A DNA stretch of 64,000 bases. Origin: Magnolia sinica (Eukaryota; Streptophyta; Magnoliopsida; Magnoliales; Magnoliaceae). The position numbers and the translations under genes are program-made. Each line of letters opens with the position of its first letter. The stretch's first letter is position 1. The notes below the pieces were generated by a model. The model worked only from the letters and a program-made list of their open reading frames with translations. It did not search any database and had not been told where the DNA came from. Positions 49,966 through 61,300 of this stretch are shown in pieces. The stretch is taken from positions 17,257,586 to 17,321,585 of the forward strand of contig NC_080589.1 in NCBI RefSeq assembly GCF_029962835.1, in the 5' to 3' direction.

Positions 49966-50847
49966 CGCGTTGGGTGCAACTCCTAAAGCCCAACGGATGA
50001 GTGGGCCATACCATCTAAAACCATGTGAATATATGCCTAAAAGTTATAAAAGTACTTAGTGGGGCCCAATTGAGTTTTGGATGTGGTTGAAACTTGGTTT
50101 GACCCCTCATGCGCAAGTGGGATACACACAATGGATGGTTTAGATTTATGAACCACATTATGGTGGGCCAAATAAATTATTATGAATGATTTAATGGGAG
50201 AGTAACCCCTCTTAACTTTTATATGTGGTGTGGCCCACCCAACTCATAGATTGAATTGATTTTTAAGCCTGTGGCCCACCATGGAATGGTGCATCTGACT
50301 GATGGGATAGATGTTTAACACACATGGTGGGCCCACACAGTTTAACTCCATGGGAAGTTCCCATGAGGTCGACCTCATGGTACCATTTCCCATATATGTG
50401 TACACACACACACACACACACGTTGGTTTACATGAAACCTTGGCTATTGTCTTAACATGTGGCTGCTTAAAGTAGGTCTCACTGTAATGTTTTAGTGAAA
50501 TTCACCTCAATCACCAAATGAATAATTCTATTTTTACTATAATGCATAAAAATCAACCATATTCATGATTTAGGATGGGTCATTCAAATGGAAACAGTTT
50601 GAGTGGGACGTTTACCCTCAAAACAGTTAGAGGAGATCATTCACTCTTGATTTATTTTAGGGACCATCATGGTAATTATATAAAATGCATGACTCAAATT
50701 TAGCTATATCTAAAACTTAAGTTAGTCACATAGAAAAACTGTTTAGAGAGTGGGTGTTGCCTTATACATTGTTTCGAATTTCGGATCTACATAAATCAAA
50801 TTGTGTCTTGAGTTACTCATAATACTCTTACTGTACAAAGCAAACTT
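49966..50847. other. Intergenic DNA with GTGGGCCCACC-type words
   Basis: No gene was seen. Several half-copies of the foldback family described below lie at 50000-50350 (for example ATGGTGGGCC and TGTGGCCCACC), and a CA microsatellite at 50401-50422. Confidence 0.45.
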
Positions 50848-51260
50848 TGTTGGGTGCACTATGAATGAATGTGGTTTATCCATGCTGTCCATTTATTTTT
50901 CTAGCTCATTTTAAGGGTTGATTCCAAAATTGTAGCATATTCGAAGCTCTAGTGGACCACACCACATGAAACAATGGGAATATTGATTTTCACCATTGAA
51001 ACATTCCTAGGGTCCACAGTTTATTTGTCACCTAACTTGTTCATAAGATCAGGTAGACATGAATGAAGGGAAAACACAAATATCAACTTAATCTAAAACT
51101 TTTATTACTTTTAAGAAATTTTGTACAATAGGTAGACGTTCAATTCAACTGTGCACTTGAGCTTTGGATGTGTTTCATTTTTGTACTAAAGCCCCAAAAT
51201 TATCTAGTAAAATGAATGGACATGGTGGATAAAATACATAAATCATGGTGGGCTCCACAG
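50848..51260. mobile_element. Foldback MITE, GTGGGCYCCAC family
   Basis: The left arm (GTGGTTTATCCATGCTGTCC...) and the right arm (...GGACATGGTGGATAAAATAC then ATCATGGTGGGCTCCACAG) are diverged inverted copies. The middle contains the family hallmarks GTGGACCACACCACATGAAAC and CATGAATGAAGGGAAAACAC. This is an older copy of the family at 52838-53373. Confidence 0.65.
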
Positions 51261-52079
51261 AGTTTAAAGGATATGGTGCAGATTTTCTAGCTTTCTGGTG
51301 GGCCCCACCTAACTTTCCAATGCGGTAACTTTGAACGAAAGGCTTTAGATTTATTTGGAGGAAGATCAAATCCTTAATATTTCGACTCCTTCTGGTAGGG
51401 AAGATTAGATCCAAATGAAGTCGGGAAAATGAGTCAGAAATCCCCGCTTCTTCCTGCAAAAAAAACCCTTCTCCTTATTTTGAAATTGTTGAATTCTCAT
51501 TCTTCAAACCCATGTATGTCTCTCTTTGCACTGTCCATCTGGTGGGACGTACCCTCAATTGGTCATAGTTCAAGGAAGCACAAAAGTGTGTTTCCCCTTC
51601 TTCCATTCTTTTTGAAAAATTAGAATGTTGGCCTATAAGTCACTTAGAGTGCGTTTGTATGCCAGTAAGTTTTTAAAGTTACATGTAACCTACTTACAGG
51701 TGAAATAAAATTATAGGTAATCCTATTTGGGTGTAAGCTGTAACTTACTTACAGGTATAACTTAATTTATGTGTTTAGATAACTTGTAAGTTAATTATAG
51801 GTAAGATGATGTCTATTTACACCAACCTGAATCTGGAGTACGAAATTGTTTAAAAATTAAATTGACACATAGAAATGTTTGGATAAAAATATATAATTTT
51901 ATTAAGTCCATTTAGATTAATAGTTTGACCGATTTTTAAGCTAAACTAATCATTAAATGAGTCCTCAAAATAGGCCCGCATATTAAAAAACATATAAAAG
52001 TGAGCCCACTTATATGTAACTTAAAAACTTATTGGAGGCTATAAGTTTAAAATTAAACTAATATTTGTTTTTCCCTTCA

Positions 52080-52815
52080 TCCAAGTCTTTATGACCTAAT
52101 CATCAGGTAGGACATCAAATAAACATTATAATGGGCACTAAGAGGTTTTTAATCATGAACATTTGATCACTACTGTTATCCTATGGTGTGGTCCACCAAA
52201 GATTGAGATCTGCCTCAGTATCCTCATTTTGGGATCAAGTCCTGAAATGATATGAAAAAAATTGATGGACAACATAAATAAAACACATGCAACATGGCGG
52301 GAACCACAAACACCAACCTGTAGCGGCCTAGCTATTGGCTAATATCACTAGCTAAATTAGAGTTGATCCAAGGAGGCGGGTGGGATCCCATACTCTGAAG
52401 TCCATTGTCATGTATCTTCCTCACATCAATGTCATTTCATCCTCAAAGCTCATTTTAAGACATGATGATCCAAAAAATAAGAATATTTAAATTCAAGGTA
52501 GACAGCAGTATAAGAATCAATATTAAATGGTCATTAAAAACTTTCCGTGGGCCATAAAAGTTTTTGTATCGATATGATATCTGTGTGGTCTCTTCGTCCA
52601 GGTCTTTGTTACCCTATTTATAAGTGGGATGGCAAATAAATATTCTAGTGGACCCCATGAAGTTTTTAATGGTAGGGATTTAATTAAGATTGTTTCTTAT
52701 GGCGTGGCCCACTTGAGATTTGGATCAGCTTTATTTTTTGGATCATGCGCTAAAATGAGCTTTCAATACGGATGGACGGTGTTGATGTAAAGACAGTACA
52801 TCACGGTGGGCCCCG
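52080..52815. repeat. Two partial copies of the GTGGGCYCCAC foldback family
   Basis: Segments near 52080-52325 and 52555-52815 carry the right-half words of the family: CAAATAAACATT, GGTGTGGTCCACC or GCGTGGCCCAC, GATTTGGATC, and CATCACGGTGGGCCCCGCAG. Their left arms are missing or diverged. Confidence 0.6.
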
Positions 52816-52837
52816 CAGTTAGGGGCCAAACAGCGAG

Positions 52838-53373
52838 AACGGATTGGCTGCCCACCAGCCCGGTGGCTGTGGTCGGTGCTCTGTGGGCCCACCATGATGT
52901 ATGTGTTTCATCCATTCCGTTCATCCATTTTTACATATCATTTTAGGGGCTTGATCTTAAAAGTAAGATGGATATAAATCTCAAGTGGACTACACCATAG
53001 GAAAACAATAGCAATGGGATATCCACCATTAAAATCCTCCTAAGGCCCACTTCACTGTTTATTTGACATCCAATCTGTTGATTAGGTCATACAGACCCAG
53101 ATGAAGGGGAAAAAAAAAAAAAAACCCAAATATCAGCTTGATCCAAACCTTTTATGACCCCCAGAAAGTTAATAATGGTCGAAGTTCATTCAACACTGTT
53201 TCCTGTAATGTGGTCCTTTTGAGATTTGGATATACCTCATTTTTGGTATCATACGATAGAATGATCTATAAAAATATATGGACGGCATGGATGAAACAGA
53301 TACATCATGGTGGGACCCACAGAGCAGCGACCATCAGCCATTGGCTGGTGGCGGGGGAGTAGCCAATCCGTTT
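52838..53373. mobile_element. Foldback MITE, best copy of the GTGGGCYCCAC family
   Basis: The inverted arms are ~110 bp: AACGGATTGGCT...GCTCTGTGGGCCCACCATGATG at the left and its inverted partner ending AGCCAATCCGTT at the right. The 300-bp core has CAAGTGGACTACACCATAGG and CAGACCCAGATGAAGG. It lies inside the Tourist-type element. I could not settle the target duplication, so the superfamily is open. Confidence 0.8.
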
Positions 53374-53459
53374 CCCCAAACTGCGCCCGTTCCGCACGCA
53401 AAAGAGAAAAAAAAAAGGAAAAAAGAAAAAAGAAAAAGAAATAAGGTTTAGGGCTTACC

Positions 53460-53513
53460 TTGCCGGGGCAGAGAGAGAGAGAGAAGGAGACGCTGAGAGA
53501 GGGAGAAGGAGAC

Positions 53514-53561
<48 letters not shown>

Positions 53562-53575
53562 AGACGTTGGGTCAG
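53460..53575 (+). repeat. GA-rich microsatellite with GGAGACG units
   Basis: GA runs are interrupted by three GAAGGAGACG words, and a pure (GA)n tract lies at about 53513-53558. It is inside the Tourist-type element. Confidence 0.9.
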
Positions 53576-53842
53576 AGCAGGTAGGTGCACTTTCAATGCC
53601 AGCTGCGTTTCCACCTCCGTCTCCCAACTTCGCAATGGATAGCCGTTGCCTGTAAGAAAGTAACCTGTGACTTGAAAAACACCTAATTCCTCTGTTACAT
53701 TTCTTGCAATCTTACTTGATAGAACGTTACAGATTGAGACTTTGTTACCTGTAACATTTCTCCCCCAAACACAAACTGTTAGAAAGTCACCTGTAACTTT
53801 CTTAGATTTTACAGAAGTTACAGGCATCCAAACGGCCTCTTA

Positions 53843-54471
53843 GCGTCTTTACTAACATAGGAATGGCAGCTTGCATGAAAGATGCAAGCAAATGAAAAAC
53901 ATAAACAGCCTCCCCTCACTTTACTCCCACATGCAAGCACGCAAAGGGGAAAAAATACATGTACAGAGGTCATTGAATGGTGGAGCAGCAAGTACGTTAA
54001 AGGCCTGTATGGTTATGAGTTTGACAATCGTTGTCTTTCGGAGTACAATTCGATAAATTGTTTGAGGTTTAGTATTAGTTGCAAGGCCACTTATAATCTG
54101 TGAAGTCAGGGCAGCTATTTATGGGGAGCAGATTTTGATAGGAAGAGCGTCTTAAGGTACAGGTATGATTTGCGAAGTAGCTAATAATTTACTTTGATCT
54201 GAAAAATCAAGTTAATGTAGTTTTTTTTTTTTTTTTGAAATCTGATGCTGACTTGATAAATGATCAGGTTATATCTTCTCAGGTGTTTAAGGTCTCTATG
54301 TAGCATATGAGAAATGAAAATCTATTTTAAGCTAACTTGATCTATGCCATGTTTTATGTGGATCAATGGATGCATCAAGGGCCCAGTTGGACACACCATT
54401 AAAAGGGGTGTTTGACGCTAAACACTGTTTCAGGCCAAGCTCCAGTCTGTATCGTGTGTTCTGGATGCACT
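53843..54471. other. Spacer between Tourist-type element and hAT MITE
   Basis: No gene was recognised. A poly-T run lies near 54221-54236. This stretch could include an untranslated first exon or promoter of the RPC4 gene, but nothing in the sequence decides it. Confidence 0.4.
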
Positions 54472-54479
54472 CCTGTAAA

Positions 54480-55145
54480 TAGAGCTGTACACGAGCCGAA
54501 CCGAATCGAGCTTGGCACAGGTCGACTCGGCTTGGCCAGTAGCTGACCCCAGCTTGAACTCGGCTCGGCTCGGTCCTCGAGCCTGACTGGCCAGCTCGAC
54601 TTGGTTTGGTCAGCAGCCCGGGCCAGTTTGAGATGAGTTCTAGCCTGTGCGACATTTTCTCAAACACATGGAGTGCACCTTTGATTTCTCACAGTATGCA
54701 AAACAACAGCAGCAGTTTACAGATGTTTCATCAAACACTCGATAGGCAGCATCAAAATCAAAATACAAAGTTAGTTTTATCATGTAAAGTTTTGTTTTTT
54801 TGTTAGTGATTTGTTTCGTATCCATACCTTCCTCGCCACCAGCCGATCCCACGGAGAATGTATGCACCCGAAACAACACTTCGTTGAGTCATTTCATCAA
54901 ACACTTGGTGAGCAACGTCAATATCAAAATAACTGAGTCACCGAACTGGTTCGATCCGAGTTCGATTCGAGTTGAGGTTCGATCCAAGTCGATTCGAGCT
55001 CGGACAAGCTCGAACTTGGCTTGAAAATTTTTCGAGCTCCAAAAATCAGCTCAACTCCGCTCGAACGCAGTTTTGAACCGAGTCGAATTGAGCTTTTTCG
55101 AGTCGAGTTGAGCGAGTTAGCTAACTCGGTTTGTGCACAGCTCTA
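54480..55145. mobile_element. hAT-type MITE, 666 bp, with 8-bp target duplication
   Basis: The inverted ends TAGAGCTGTACACGAGCC and TAGAGCTGTGCACAAACC (the latter read from the right) are flanked by a perfect 8-bp duplication CCTGTAAA at 54472-54479 and 55146-55153. Eight-base duplications are the hAT hallmark. The arms are rich in GCTCGACTCGG-type words. The middle holds two diverged copies of TTCATCAAACACT...AATATCAAAATA (near 54727-54772 and 54889-54932). No transposase. It sits about 230 bp upstream of the RPC4 start codon, so it may lie in the promoter or leader. Confidence 0.9.
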
Positions 55146-55371
55146 CCTGTAAACCCCATTTGATTTCACACTCGTCGAAATAGGTGCAAAAAATCCCACT
55201 TGCTGAAAACCAGTCAGATTGGTTTTTGGTGAGTTGGTCAATTCTGCCCAATGATTGTTTTAGATGCATCTCCATAGGTGCGCATACGGGTTTTTCATGG
55301 TTAACTGACCATTCCTTTGATTGTAGGTTTAGCTTCCAACTCTACCCATTAAATTGAGAAGGGTGTTTCAG

Positions 55372-58300
55372 ATGGCAGACAAATCATCTGACGCTCCAAA
55401 GAAGGTTCATTTTCATGCTTTTTTGTCATGTGGTTTAGATGAAAATGAATATTGCCACTACTCTGTGGACTTCCCACAATCTGGTTTGTTTGCTGCAGAT
55501 GAAATTTGTGCCGAAAATTCCTCCTCGCAAACTCCCGAGGCCTGAACCCAAGAGGTACTATCATTGTGTTATATTGCAGTTCCTTTTTTTTTTTCTTATG
55601 CTGCATTCTCAATAGTAATTCTTCATCTTTCTCATCAATTTCTTAATAAAATTTGTTAACTTCTATGGTAATTCGGATTGGCAGAACAGGATTGTTAGAT
55701 GATCCCAATTAGTTGGGACAAAACCTAGATGATGGTGATGATGATGATGAACTTTCTCTGCCATTTGCAGGGAGGCACCTGACGATGACGATGCTGTGAA
55801 TGAGGAGTTGTTAAAGCGTGTCAAGGTACTTGTGGTTTTGAGGAATTGTAGGGTAATAGTAATAGTCTGCTAACCGTGATTGGTGATCCAAACCTTTGGT
55901 ATGATGGATCCCGCTGTATATGGGGGATACGACTCCTCAAATTTCTCCCAGGTTAGAACATCCTAACCCTTTGATTATTACCTACAAATACAACAACAGC
56001 GTACACTCAATAGAAAATAATTTGAAGATGGGAAGGCTGGGATTGGGGGGCCCATCATTTCAATTGTCTGGATAACCATATCATGGTCCCATGTGTATAG
56101 AATCATTCATGTGAGAATACTGTAGACTCTCTGGTTCGCAGACCCTATACTTTCTTGATGGTATATGCTGTGCTTTTCTTTATTGTGGATAGGGTACTTT
56201 GATTTGTTTTTTTTTTTTTTTTTTTTTTCATATTGCTTATGCGTTCTGGACTCGTGCTGTTGTTGACCTATCGTAGGAAAATTTTGGGAGGAACGGACCA
56301 AAGGTGGATAAGAAATGTAAGCCTTTTCCAGGTTATATTATGCCAAACCTCTTTGTTCATTTTTAAAAGGTCTCTACTGGTTGGATAAGATTTTTCTGTT
56401 GTTCTGCTTCACTTGATGTTTACTTGGGCAAAGTACTCGTAATTAGAATAGTAGAGAATTGGTGAGTTTCTCTTAGTTACGTACAGTGTTGGACTCATGG
56501 AAACTTGTGTGCGAAACTTGGTTAGTATGAGTCTGGCAAATCGACTATTTTACCAATGTGTTAACACTTCAAACTCGAAATGAAGTGTCCTTTAATCAAA
56601 TAGGTGAAGTTTTTGAGTTGCCAATGTTGCACGTGCCGATCCCAGGCTCACACATCTTTTAATTGTTAAATTTCCATTGAAGCGTAGGCTTTGTTGATTT
56701 TTCTTCTTCTTCTTCTTCTTCTTTTCCCATTAGAACAGATATCCCTGTGTATAAGGTGGAAACTCTAGAATGGAGCCTCTGTGGAACATGCAGATGCAAT
56801 GTTAACTGGAAAAATGGGGTGTGGATTGAGAAGGCTTGATTACGTGTAGGAAACATAGGATTAAGAAGGAATGCATCCCAAGAAGTTTAGGAGTAGCCCC
56901 AATAAGAGAAAAAATTGAGAATGGATTGAGAAGATTCGGTTATGTGTCATGAAGACCAGAGAAGGATTAGGCGAGGGGAACACTGATGAGGGTTGAAGGG
57001 CCTGAAAGGAGGATGAGAAGAAGACCAAAAAGGACTCGAATCAAGGTGGCAGAACGGTTTTGTAGGATGTTTAGGTTTTGAGGATAGAGCCTTAGGATTA
57101 TAGTTACACGAAGCATGAAGCGAAATGGCAACATATTCGGATGTGGGAGCAAGGAAGGTTCTGTTTCAAAATGCAAACAAGGTAACATATGTAGGAGGTG
57201 GGAGGGGAGGTGTGAGTCTGAAAGTGCAATATGTAGCAGGAGTGGTGCCTAGTTCGAAGGATCCTGCAACTAAAGATCGGATTGATTGTTGTAACGAATT
57301 TTGTTATCATTTTATTACCAGTCTTCGCATAGATTATCGTACCCTACCTAGTGTAATGTATTATGTATGCTGATGCTCAAACTACTGAAACCAACTGAAG
57401 CAAGGAATATGAGGAGAAGAGTGCTCGTGTTTCTTGCTTTCTATCAGTTGCTCGCTGCCATGTCATCGAAGCATCTAATGGAATGAAACCAGGGCGTATT
57501 TCCTATTTGTTCCTGTCTCAATGTGACCATCTATAGCTTACATAATTGAGATGGAACACCCTGGTCTTAAATTACTCAATTCTTTGACCAACAGCATCCT
57601 AACATTCTTGATTAGGGTTCTTGACTTGTCTCTTAATTCCTCAGAAAATCAGGTTTGCAAGTACTTTGTGCAACTAGCATGGAGCATAGTTTAAATCCTT
57701 GAAAAAACTCGACTTGATCAGATTTCATCAAGACTCGAGGAAAACCCAATTTGGTCATGGCTGGGTCAGGACTCGAAAAGAAAAACTCAACTCTGCTTGG
57801 CAAAATGCGGTAAAAAACTCAATGAAACTTGATAAAAATTGGCTCAACTTGTCAAGAATCAACAATATTTATATATTTATTATATTTTGAATATTAAATA
57901 TTACTTTTAAGTCAAAACAAAATATAAAAGAAAAAGAAAAAAAGAATGAAACTCAACTAATATAGAGAAACCTTCAAGTCTAAGTTTTCGAGTGTTTAAA
58001 CCTTCTATTGATTCAATGGAGATGGGTACGGTGTCACAGGCATGGATAGTATGGTGCAGTTGATCTATACTGTATGGGAAGTAGGGATTGATATCTATAC
58101 TGTATGGGAAGTAGGCATTGATATAAAAGCATGTTGCTATAAGATCTATTTACAATATGCAAAGCTTTGCTAAGTGGACAGGTGTGAAATGAAGCTAATC
58201 TAACACGCCGCATTTGCCAGCATGGCACATAGATGCAAGATCCAATCATCCTCAGGTTGGTTCGACCTCTATCATGTTTTCCTGAAAAATAAATCTGGTG

Positions 58301-61300
58301 CACTCAACATGTTGCGCCAATATTGGAAACAAGTTGTTAGATTAGAAAACTTCAGCCAAGTTCTTCAGAGCTGTACATTTGTTTTGCGAACTGTTGCACC
58401 CACCTGATCAGTGGATCAACCTAATTCTTGGGATAGGGCATCAATATAGTGGTTAGTTTCTGATGGATGGTTTGGATCTTAGACCCATCATGCCATGCTG
58501 GCACACATGTAGCATGTACATGAGCCTTATTGCACACGTGTGCGCTTAGCAAAGCTCTAATATGCTTGATACAATATATTATCATTTTATTGCCTCACCT
58601 AATTGCTAACCAATTTTATAATTTCAATACAAACTACCAAATAGAAACCTCAGCATGTCCATAGCAGTGACTGGAATTAGTTTACTGTGTGTATGTGGAG
58701 TCTGGGTTGCAAAGGGGCTGGGTTTGAACCAGGCCAGCATGTTCTTTATAATCAGGCATGGAATTCTGGCACAGGCCCTGCATGTTTATTGACTGGACCT
58801 AAAATGTAGGCTTTCTCAGACCTGACAAGAACTCAGAACAAAAAGTTAATGAACTTGGTGCTAGCTCATTTAATTACTGCGCTTGGGATTCAGGCCCAAG
58901 CCCAACCTGCAAGCTTAAACAAATCAGTACAAGGCCCAGTGGACCACCGGTCATATATGTGCAGAGCTGGGTGGGCTTGCCATTGGTTTCTACCTTGTAG
59001 CAATTATCTGACTGCTCAAAAAAAAAAAAAGATTTCTCCGGTTCATTCCCATACTGTCAGTCATACATACAACCCTGTTCAAGCATATATGGCATGGGAA
59101 CCATGATTCTGTGCATTTTGGTTTTGTGATTTGCAGTGGCAGTAGAACAAGTTCCTTCATTTGGTCCCTCAGCTGCAAGATCTCATGCAAGGTCATTTGG
59201 CAATGCCCCCAGGGCCACGAGCAGCAGCACTGCTGTTGGAACTGGACCTCAAGGTCCTGTTACTGGAACCTTTTCTTCTCTATTTGTAATTCAAACTCTC
59301 CACAGCTAGCTCTTTTCCCATCAGCCACTATACTTGGGGATCTAAATATAGTTTCTGCAGATGGTGGCGGCGAATCATCTGCCCCAAGAGTGGAGAAAGA
59401 ATATGTTGACCACTGGGTAAGCTCAACCTCTCTTGCTCGCTTGTTCTTGCTCTGACTGTTACTGGATTTCCCTCACAAATACTCACTTTTCCGACGTTCC
59501 TGGCTACTGCAGCGTTACTACAGTTACTATCCTTCACTCCTTCCTCTGAGGAGGCCATACTCAGGAGATCCAGGTAAGCTTGTACGCAGGATGAGCACCT
59601 AGTGATGTCTCCCTACCCAATGGTCCTGGCCATCCTGTGAAAATGGACGGTCACTGCAAATCATACACATTTAATGGGCCCGATCAGGCGAGATTTTGGG
59701 GCATCATCCATCCACCATATGGTCAACCTTAGGGGTTGTTTGGCAACATGGATTTTGGGCAGTTAGGAATTGGAATCCAGGACTTTCAATTTAAATCATG
59801 TTTGGCATCCCAAAATCCTGGATTTCAAATCCAACTTGGATTGAAAATCCTCAAGAGGGCCCCTTTCAAAATCCAAGAGAAAACGTGGGGTGCAAAATCC
59901 TGAAATTTCAATCCTCTCCAACTATCATCACTGCTCTCTCCTCCTCTCTTTTGAGGCCCCCATAATTCAAAATAAAGGCTGCCAAACATAATTACTGTAT
60001 TCCACAGGATTGAGGTTGCTGAACACAACTGAAAGAATGCAAAATCCAGGTTTGAAAATCCGGAATTTGAAAATCCAAATACATGCTGCCAAACAACCCC
60101 TTAAAAACAATTGGGATCACCAGAAGGTGGGCCCTGCTCATGCAGTTTGTTTGGCCGAGCAAGTACTAGATGGGAAATTTGAGTATTCCTCACAAAGTCA
60201 CACAACCCCATCTTCTTTTGTACAGAAATTCTTGATGAACAAGAGTTTGGGGAAGCTTCGGCAAATGCTGATCATGACGAGAGTCGTATAAATCCAGCTG
60301 AAGAGCTCGGCCTGATGGTTAGTCTTCTGACTAGTGCAAGATTAGCTAGTGATATAAGGTGCAGAGGCCCAAGCCCTTTCTAACATTTTTTGGGTGCCGG
60401 CAGGAGGAAAAAAATGGAGAAATGCTCTTGTTTCAGCTACCGGCTTCTCTTCCTTTGGTCAAGCGGTCGGCTTCTGCAAAGGATAAAGAGACAGCTGATG
60501 GCTCAGAGCCATCCACGAAAGAGAAAACTGATGGATTGGAGCCATCCACAAAAGAGGCAGCCGATGGCTCGAAGCCATCTAGGAGAAGGGGCATTCCAGA
60601 GAAGGGCTGCAGATTGGAAGAGCTGCCGGCTGGCTTCATGGGGAAAATGCTTGTGTACAAGAGTGGCGCTGTCAAAATGAAGCTCGGAGATACCCTTTTC
60701 GATGTGAGTACACTACAACAATGTCCTTGTCTCAGATAAGTAGTAAATTTTATTTTCATAGGGATGCATGGTTCGGCTATCATTACACATCACCCCAACT
60801 GCAAACTATGGATGCTTGGCGTAGATATCATCATCCATCTTCTGAAAGGTGTCATGTTTTCATGTGGCTCATCTCAGTATGGCCCCAAATGTGGATGATG
60901 TGGATCAATATCCAAATTCCATGCTGATGTCTGGTTGTGCGGTACGCATAATATGGCATGGCATGGCATCAATTTTTTTTTATTTTTTCTTTTTTCTTTT
61001 TTCCCCTCTAGATTATCTGATACCAACAAACTGGAATCATCTACAACACTTTCTTTATGCAGTGTGTACAAACATTGAAGCTCTTTGGGGCCTGCCAAGT
61101 TGTATACATGAAATCTACTCCATTTATCAGGCACACTCAATGATAGGCTCTAGGACCAATAATCAGGCAGATCCACTACTCAGGTGGGACACACAACATG
61201 TAACAATCGGATGGGACACCAACCATAGGTTTTTATGTGGGGCCACCATGATGTATCTTTCATCAAACCTGTTGTTCATCATGTGTGACTCACGAGGATG

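Larger units (their letters stand above)
51647..53839. mobile_element. Tourist/PIF-Harbinger-type element, 2.2 kb, non-autonomous
   Basis: The ends are inverted copies: GAGTGCGTTTGTATGCCAG at the left and, reading inward from the right, GAGGCCGTTTGGATGCCTG. Both are flanked by the 3-bp duplication TTA (51644-51646 and 53840-53842), as in PIF/Harbinger. Subterminal repeats of the words GTAACTTAC and ACCTGTAAC fill the first and last ~150 bp. No transposase is encoded. The middle has collected other repeats, including the foldback at 52838-53373 and GA microsatellites. Confidence 0.8.

Noticed and set aside
53249-53827. 192-residue minus-strand open frame with Leu-Ser repeats
   Set aside because: It is produced by the GA microsatellite inside the Tourist-type element.
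55354-55545. 63-residue open frame read straight through RPC4 exon 1, intron 1 and exon 2
   Set aside because: Without removing the 94-bp intron the second exon is read in the wrong frame and ends early; the spliced reading gives the RPC4 hallmark MKFVPKIPPRK.
57125-57373. 82-residue open frame in RPC4 intron 4
   Set aside because: It starts after the LINE fragment, matches nothing, and lies inside an intron that must be removed to keep RPC4 in frame.
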